Assembly: GCA_029721515.1 (NCBI GenBank) | Contig: CM056562.1 | Span: 17,057,335-17,121,334, forward strand | Direction of reading: 5' to 3' | Origin: Synanceia verrucosa | Lineage: Eukaryota; Chordata; Actinopteri; Perciformes; Synanceiidae | Length of the DNA stretch: 64,000 nucleotides | Shown: positions 59,975 through 64,000 of the stretch, one piece after another | How positions within the stretch are numbered: the stretch's first letter is position 1 | Layout: each line of letters starts with the position of its first letter | The notes under the pieces: generated by a model | Database searches by the model: none | What the model was told of the DNA's origin: nothing | Seen by the model: only the letters and a program-made list of their open reading frames with translations | Program-made: the position numbers and the translations under genes

Positions 59975-60011
<37 letters not shown>

Positions 60012-63000
60012 TAGCTGTTTCTGTTTCTTACAGAAAAGGTGCACATACTAAAACCTTTAAAGAGATAACTTGGGGCCTTATGTATGGCATTTTGTCCCAT
60101 GTCTTGCTACACCACAGTTGTGATGTTTTCATGATCATGTTTCTGTTTCAGCAACAGACCTGTTGTTAGCTTGGAATCCAGTCTGTTTGGGTCTAGTGGA
60201 AGGAGTCATTGGAAAGATTCAGCTTCACACAGGTAAGTGGAGAACAAAATAATCCTCAGCTGTTTTTCTGGCCCAGAACCAACACATTCTCATCAGTTTT
60301 TTCCCCATCTGTGTGCAGTTGATGCTCAAGTTATCAAATCATCCAGTGCTTTGCATGTAGCTTACTCACAAGGAAAGGTGTGAAAAAATGTGTTAAAGCA
60401 CTTTGAAATCTGTGTCGTTATGAAGACGACTGAACTGTTGGTGATGATTCAGTTGATGATAATATCAGACTCCGTGGCTCTGTGGGCTTCAGGATAGGAT
60501 GTTTGAGATCAAACATATATGAACCATTATATCAGTCAGATGGTTTGGATGCCAGATGCCTTGTGTTACCTGATTAAAAAAAAATCTGTGGTTAATAACT
60601 GGTGTGCAGCTGCTTTCTTCACACATTTCAGAATGTGAGGAATTTTGCACCCATGACGCAACTCCCTCTTCTTTCTCCTCTTGGCAGACCTTCCTCTGGG
60701 CCTTGTATTAATCCGCCAGAAAGCACTGGTGGGCATTTTACCAGGCGACCATAAAGTCTATAAGATCACCAAGATTGCTGTCATTCCTCTGTCTGATGAA
60801 GAGCCTCAAGAGCTTGAGCTGGAAGTGAGTATGCTAATACTGTAATGAGACACGAGAAGCAGTGCTTGTGTTCTTGTTTTAATCAAGCCCTCCTGACAAG
60901 CACTGTTATAATTAATTATATTTGATAATTATATTTAATGTACCCTAGAATACCCTGTATGTATCAGCATATGATTCATCTCTGATGGGCAGGCAGTGGT
61001 TACAGCATGAGTTTATTTTATCATAAGATGTTTTATTTTCACCCATATTCTTGTGTGTTACATGCAGACATATAATCACTGTCATAGATAGGTAAAGGAA
61101 GTTGAATATTACTAAAATTTCAGTCTTTCAGGGGAGCTTCATGGATGATGAGACAGAATATTTTCAAGTGAGTAAATACAGAGTAGGAGGATCATTCCTG
61201 GATAGCCTTTTAGATCCCGTCCTGTACATTATGCTGCAGAATGGTCATTCCACCCCTGTCGTGTCTAGAAAGCCTATAGATCAATGTAGCTGTAGCTGAT
61301 TATTTAGAAACTGAGATTTATATCAAGTAGTGTGTTGTGTTTTTTGGCTAGTGTAGAAATAACTTCTATTTGTTGTTACTACCATGTTTCTGTAATTGCA
61401 TGAATTGGATAAAGGATCCTCTCTTTCAGCTTTGCAAGAAGCATCATTTTGGCATAGACAAAGCAGAGAAACTGGCTCCATCTCCCGATGAGTCAAAGTT
61501 CTTGATGAAAACCTTCAGCCAGATCAAATCTAATGTAGCTGTGCCTATCAAGAAGAAGGTAATTGTGTGTTGTCCACTTTACTAAAAATGTATTCTGTCA
61601 TCCTCAAGCTGACACAATGCTTTTCTCTCACACTTTGAAATTCTATTTGGATTTTACTTTTTATCTTACCATTTTTTTTTCTTTCCACGCACCCAATCCA
61701 GTATTCCCCTGCTTTCCAGGTTAAGGAGAATAAAGAGAAAGAGCGTCTGGAGAGGCGGCTGCTGGATGAGCTGTACAAGATTTTCATGGACTCAGATTCT
61801 TTTTACTACAGCATGACCTATGACCTGACAAACAGTGTGCAGCGTCAGGGAGACTCTGAGAAGTCCAGCTTACCCCTATGGAAGCAGGTATGGAGAAATG
61901 CTCTCTCATTGGACTTGCTGCTTTATTTCTTCTACATATTTATGCAGCAAAAAACATTATTTACATCTGATTGACAGTGATTTCATTCTTTGTGAAAGGT
62001 GGATGACCGTTTCTTCTGGAATAAACACATGATCCAAGACATTATTGACCTTCAGGTAAATGCTTCTTCCACATGGAAATATTGACAGTTTTTTTTTCAT
62101 CATTTATTTTTCTCATTTTAAAATTTAATGAATACACTTTACTTTACCTGTGATTCTTTGTCATGAGGTGCTGTCATAGTGTCTTTCTTGACACTTGGCA
62201 GCTCAAAGAGTGCAGCTGGCCCTGCTGTGTAAACACAGCAGTTGTATGTGCAAATACTTATCAGAGCTTGGGATTCTTGGTGGATGCAAAGTGCTTCCTC
62301 ATCAACCTGACAAACAGCATTTTAATCTTCTTATTCTGATCTTATTGTTTCTTTTTTTAACCCTCTGAATGCTCCAGGTGCCAGAGGTGGATTTCTGGGT
62401 TATACCAATCATCCAGGGCTTTGTACAGGTGGAGGAGCTGGTGGTCAACTACAGCGAGACGTCCGACGAGGAGAGGAGCAGTCCTGAGACCCCACCACAG
62501 GAGGTCACCTGTGTCGATGACATCCATCCCCGCTTCACTGTGGCCCTTATCTCCAGACGTAGCCGCCACCGTGCAGGTAGAGCTACGCCAAATATATCAT
62601 AAGTTATTTAAGAGAGACTGACTATTCTCACATCCAAATAGGGTTTCTTTCTCACATAATCCTTTAGTTATTGGTTTAGTTTTGATTCTGTTCAAGTGAA
62701 GTGTCATCTATGATATAAATAATCTGAATAGTGTTGATGCATTCTCTTTGCCTGAAGGGATGCGATACAAACGCAGAGGAGTGGATACCGACGGCCACGT
62801 GGCTAACTATGTGGAGACAGAGCAGTTGATCCATGTGCACAGCCACACTCTGTCCTTTGTGCAGACTCGTGGCTCCGTGCCTGTTTTCTGGAGCCAGGCA
62901 GGGTACCGCTACAATCCCCGGCCACGCTTAGAGAAAGGTCAGGATGACTACATTATCTTGCATACAGTCCAATAGCAAGGGTCTCTAAGAAGCTTTGTTT

Positions 63001-63841
63001 GACTACTTGAGCCTTGCTCTTCATTTTTTATATTTGCATTTTAAAATATATTTAATTGTTTTTTTTTTTTTACTTCTATGTAAATCATTTGTATGCATAT
63101 CTTTCTGTCTCAGGAGAGAAGGAGACCATGTCTTACTTTTCTGCTCACTTTGAAGAACAGCTTAAACTCTACAAGACACAGGTGAGTTTACTTAATTGTC
63201 AGAGTAAATACTTTGGAAATGTCCTTCCGTAACACGGCATCTCTCTACAGGAGAGGCTTAGAGGGCCATACATTTTATACACAGTGCCAAATCAGAGCAC
63301 CCTTATTATCTGTTGTCTTCTTCAGGTCATCATTAACTTAGTGGATCAAAGCGGACGGGAGAAGATAATTGGTGATGCATATCTGAAGCAAGTCCTGCTT
63401 TACAACAACCCAAACCTCACATATGTTTCATTTGATTTTCACGAGCACTGGTAAGAAGAACACTATTCCTCGGAAGTATGCTTGAATGTAGTCGTCCTGT
63501 TTTATACCATATTGCATTTCCTTCCTCTTTATTCTTTATGCTTATATCCTGTTCCTCAGTCGTGGTATGAAGTTTGAGAATGTGCAAGTATTGACAGATG
63601 CAATCTCTGATATCATCACTGACATGAAGTGGGCCTGGTAAGTGTAATTTTCAGAGACATTCTGATATCATGAACTTAAGGATTGTAATTCTGTGACCTT
63701 CCTGTACCTTCCTCTGTCAGGGTGGATCAGGCTGGAGTCATCTGCAAGCAGGAGGGCATCTTCAGAGTCAACTGCATGGACTGCCTTGACAGGACCAATG
63801 TGGTCCAGGCTGCTTTTGCTCGGGTGGTGATGGAACAACAG
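58462..63841 (+). CDS. inpp5f: Inositol phosphatase INPP5F (Sac2), 5' part
   Basis: The first twelve coding exons are in the window: 58462-58558, 60152-60232, 60688-60824, 61430-61558, 61720-61887, 61999-62055, 62378-62576, 62758-62937, 63114-63181, 63326-63450, 63560-63637 and 63721-63841. They give 480 residues of a protein that has 1132 in human; the rest lies beyond the edge. Sac2 removes the 4-phosphate of PtdIns4P on early endosomes and damps AKT signalling. Seen: Sac-domain blocks 'YSMTYDLTNSVQRQ', 'DDRFFWNKHMIQD', 'RFTVALISRRSRHRAGMRY', 'NYVETEQLI' and 'GSVPVFWSQAGYRYNPRP', and the CX5R(T) loop CMDCLDRT with nucleophile Cys458, the same number as in human. The ATG at 58462 starts MELFQAKDDYILQ, as in the family. 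Intron 1 is about 1.6 kb. The first exon is in GC-rich DNA. Confidence 0.95.
59977..60008. repeat. (GT)16 microsatellite
   Basis: Sixteen uninterrupted GT units in inpp5f intron 1, 143 bp before exon 2. Probably polymorphic. Confidence 0.95.
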
Positions 63842-64000
63842 GTGAGATGTGTTCCTCATCTAGACCCATGCAAAAAAATGTACATGTGCTCCTCACAGTG
63901 TGTATATCTTTATTATGTAGGTCTGGTATGCACTATACCCTGTAGGTGCTGCTTTCTGCATTTACTTTAATATCATGTACCAGTGACTTTTTACTTTGTA

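Noticed and set aside
61102..61299. Open frame in inpp5f intron 3 as an alternative exon
   Set aside because: The Sac domain continues in phase 0 from exon 3 to exon 4, and the frame lacks matching splice sites and similarity.

Overview
The window is a piece of a vertebrate nuclear genome, most likely a ray-finned (teleost, probably percomorph) fish. The genes have many small exons with GT-AG introns and vertebrate protein families. The spacers carry dispersed repeats typical of teleosts, and introns are short (about 64 kb holds nine genes). There are no operons, Shine-Dalgarno sites, CRISPR arrays or tRNA/rRNA genes that I can see. I assembled exons by hand from splice sites, reading frame and homology; all splice phases close, but nothing was aligned by computer.

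Layout, left to right: dnajc12 (minus, 1098-3149) and sirt1 (plus, 4132-8469) form a head-to-head pair. Then come cacul1 (plus, 10281-12197), mypn/myopalladin (plus, 15946-28752), the intronless retinal factor atoh7 (plus, 32973-33404) and pkd2l1 (plus, 36256-41503). tial1 (minus, 44551-50475) converges on pkd2l1. bag3 (plus, 51938-55977) diverges from tial1, and inpp5f/Sac2 (plus, from 58462) runs off the right edge after its twelfth coding exon.

The genes do not form one pathway. The neighbourhood combines blocks that lie far apart on human chromosome 10: DNAJC12-SIRT1-MYPN-ATOH7 near q21, PKD2L1 near q24, and CACUL1 and TIAL1-BAG3-INPP5F near q26. Local pairs (dnajc12/sirt1 and tial1/bag3 divergent, bag3-inpp5f tandem) are as in human. 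HERC4, which in human lies between SIRT1 and MYPN, is absent, and cacul1 sits in its place.

The most notable features outside plain coding are: a 53-bp perfect palindrome in a sirt1 intron; a 276-bp purely alternating AT/GTAC tract in a dnajc12 intron; a 14-bp-stem hairpin between tial1 and bag3; a perfect heat-shock element and TATA box that put the bag3 start codon in doubt; a TTAA-flanked inverted-repeat element in a tial1 intron; a GC-AG intron and CAG/polyQ tract in tial1; a NAGNAG acceptor in sirt1; and fish-specific coding repeats in mypn and bag3. I found no convincing undescribed gene system.
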